Below, in pieces: positions 63,858-64,000 of a DNA stretch of 64,000 bases; within the stretch, counting starts at the first letter, position 1; every line of letters starts with the position of its first letter. A program made the position numbers and the translations under genes. Under the pieces are notes generated by a model. The model saw nothing but the letters and a program-made list of their open reading frames with translations. It had not been told where the DNA came from and searched no databases. Origin of the DNA: Chitinophaga sp. Cy-1792 (GTDB taxonomy: Bacteria; Bacteroidota; Bacteroidia; Chitinophagales; Chitinophagaceae); contig NZ_VWWO01000002.1 in assembly GCF_011752935.1 (NCBI RefSeq), positions 744,001 through 808,000 on the forward strand. The letters are read 5' to 3'.

Positions 63858-64000
63858 ATGATCAAACATTTTCTGAATGATAAGCCCACAAAGCTATTCA
63901 TCATTTTTGCCTGTTTTTTTGTTGCGAATGCCCTGATTGCAGAATGTATCGGAGGAAAATTATTTCTGCTCGAGCAGATGGTAGGATTGCCGGTACATAG
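63858..64000 (+). CDS. putative queuosine precursor transporter, YhhQ/VUT family (3' end outside window)
   Basis: Only the first 47 codons are present. The opening (MIKHFLNDKPTKLFIIFACF, then ANALIAECIGGKLF) resembles Bacteroidota members of the YhhQ family, which take up preQ0/preQ1 for making queuosine in tRNA. The call rests on memory of family N-termini over a short stretch. Confidence 0.55.
   Translation, partial: MIKHFLNDKPTKLFIIFACFFVANALIAECIGGKLFLLEQMVGLPVH

Overview
The window is chromosomal DNA from a Bacteroidota bacterium, most likely a Chitinophaga-like member of the Chitinophagaceae. The evidence is secreted proteins ending in type IX secretion signals (a gliding-motility/CHU_C-type domain and a short type A sorting domain), exact matches to the Bacteroidota -7 promoter box TAnnTTTG, no clear Shine-Dalgarno sequences, and typical genes such as bshC, futalosine-pathway mqnE, a YfhO-family protein and an FMN-binding GltB-like protein. 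I saw no rRNA, tRNA, CRISPR array, insertion sequence or phage gene.

Layout. 1-7389: the 3' part of an RND efflux pump gene, a methyltransferase, a fused FAD/Fe-S dehydrogenase and a DUF72 protein. 7498-11702: a glycogen-type cassette (glgA, glgC, a GH130-like enzyme). 11862-13451: bshC. 13535-28297: an accessory island of small membrane, lipo- and secreted proteins. 28322-34830: a FUSC-family membrane protein, smc and a DUF4259 protein. 35036-45664: a nucleoside transporter, a lipoprotein cytochrome/dehydrogenase, an FMN-binding glutamate synthase-like protein, a secreted protein of unknown function, DUF192, mqnE and an M43 metalloprotease. 45923-48257: three thioredoxins and a small RNA ligase. 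48492-53018: dnaE and an NlpC/P60 lipoprotein. 53169-59299: a surface-polysaccharide cassette. 59450-64000: a lipoprotein with a broken zinc-protease motif, a YfhO-family protein, a small membrane protein and the start of a probable queuosine-precursor transporter.

The most unusual part is 15203-22259. Ten copies of one two-helix membrane module, in nine genes (one gene is an internal fusion of two copies), lie head to tail on one strand. An outer-membrane barrel gene and a small secreted-protein gene interrupt them. A divergent pair of 148-residue relatives flanks the following 1449-residue CHU_C adhesin-like gene, and next to the second of these is a separate pair of duplicated small membrane proteins. 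Strong divergence with a conserved core (a VCxVEI...WKNRxGK...DLYYKxG pattern and a terminal AAGI helix) suggests diversifying duplication, as in immunity or surface-recognition arrays. The function is unknown and no known system is recognised.

Promoter boxes helped to fix start codons. The -7 boxes in front of the CHU_C gene, the FUSC gene and the flippase gene exclude upstream in-frame starts. Strong hairpins mark the ends of most convergent gene pairs, including a three-hairpin block at 34857-35002.
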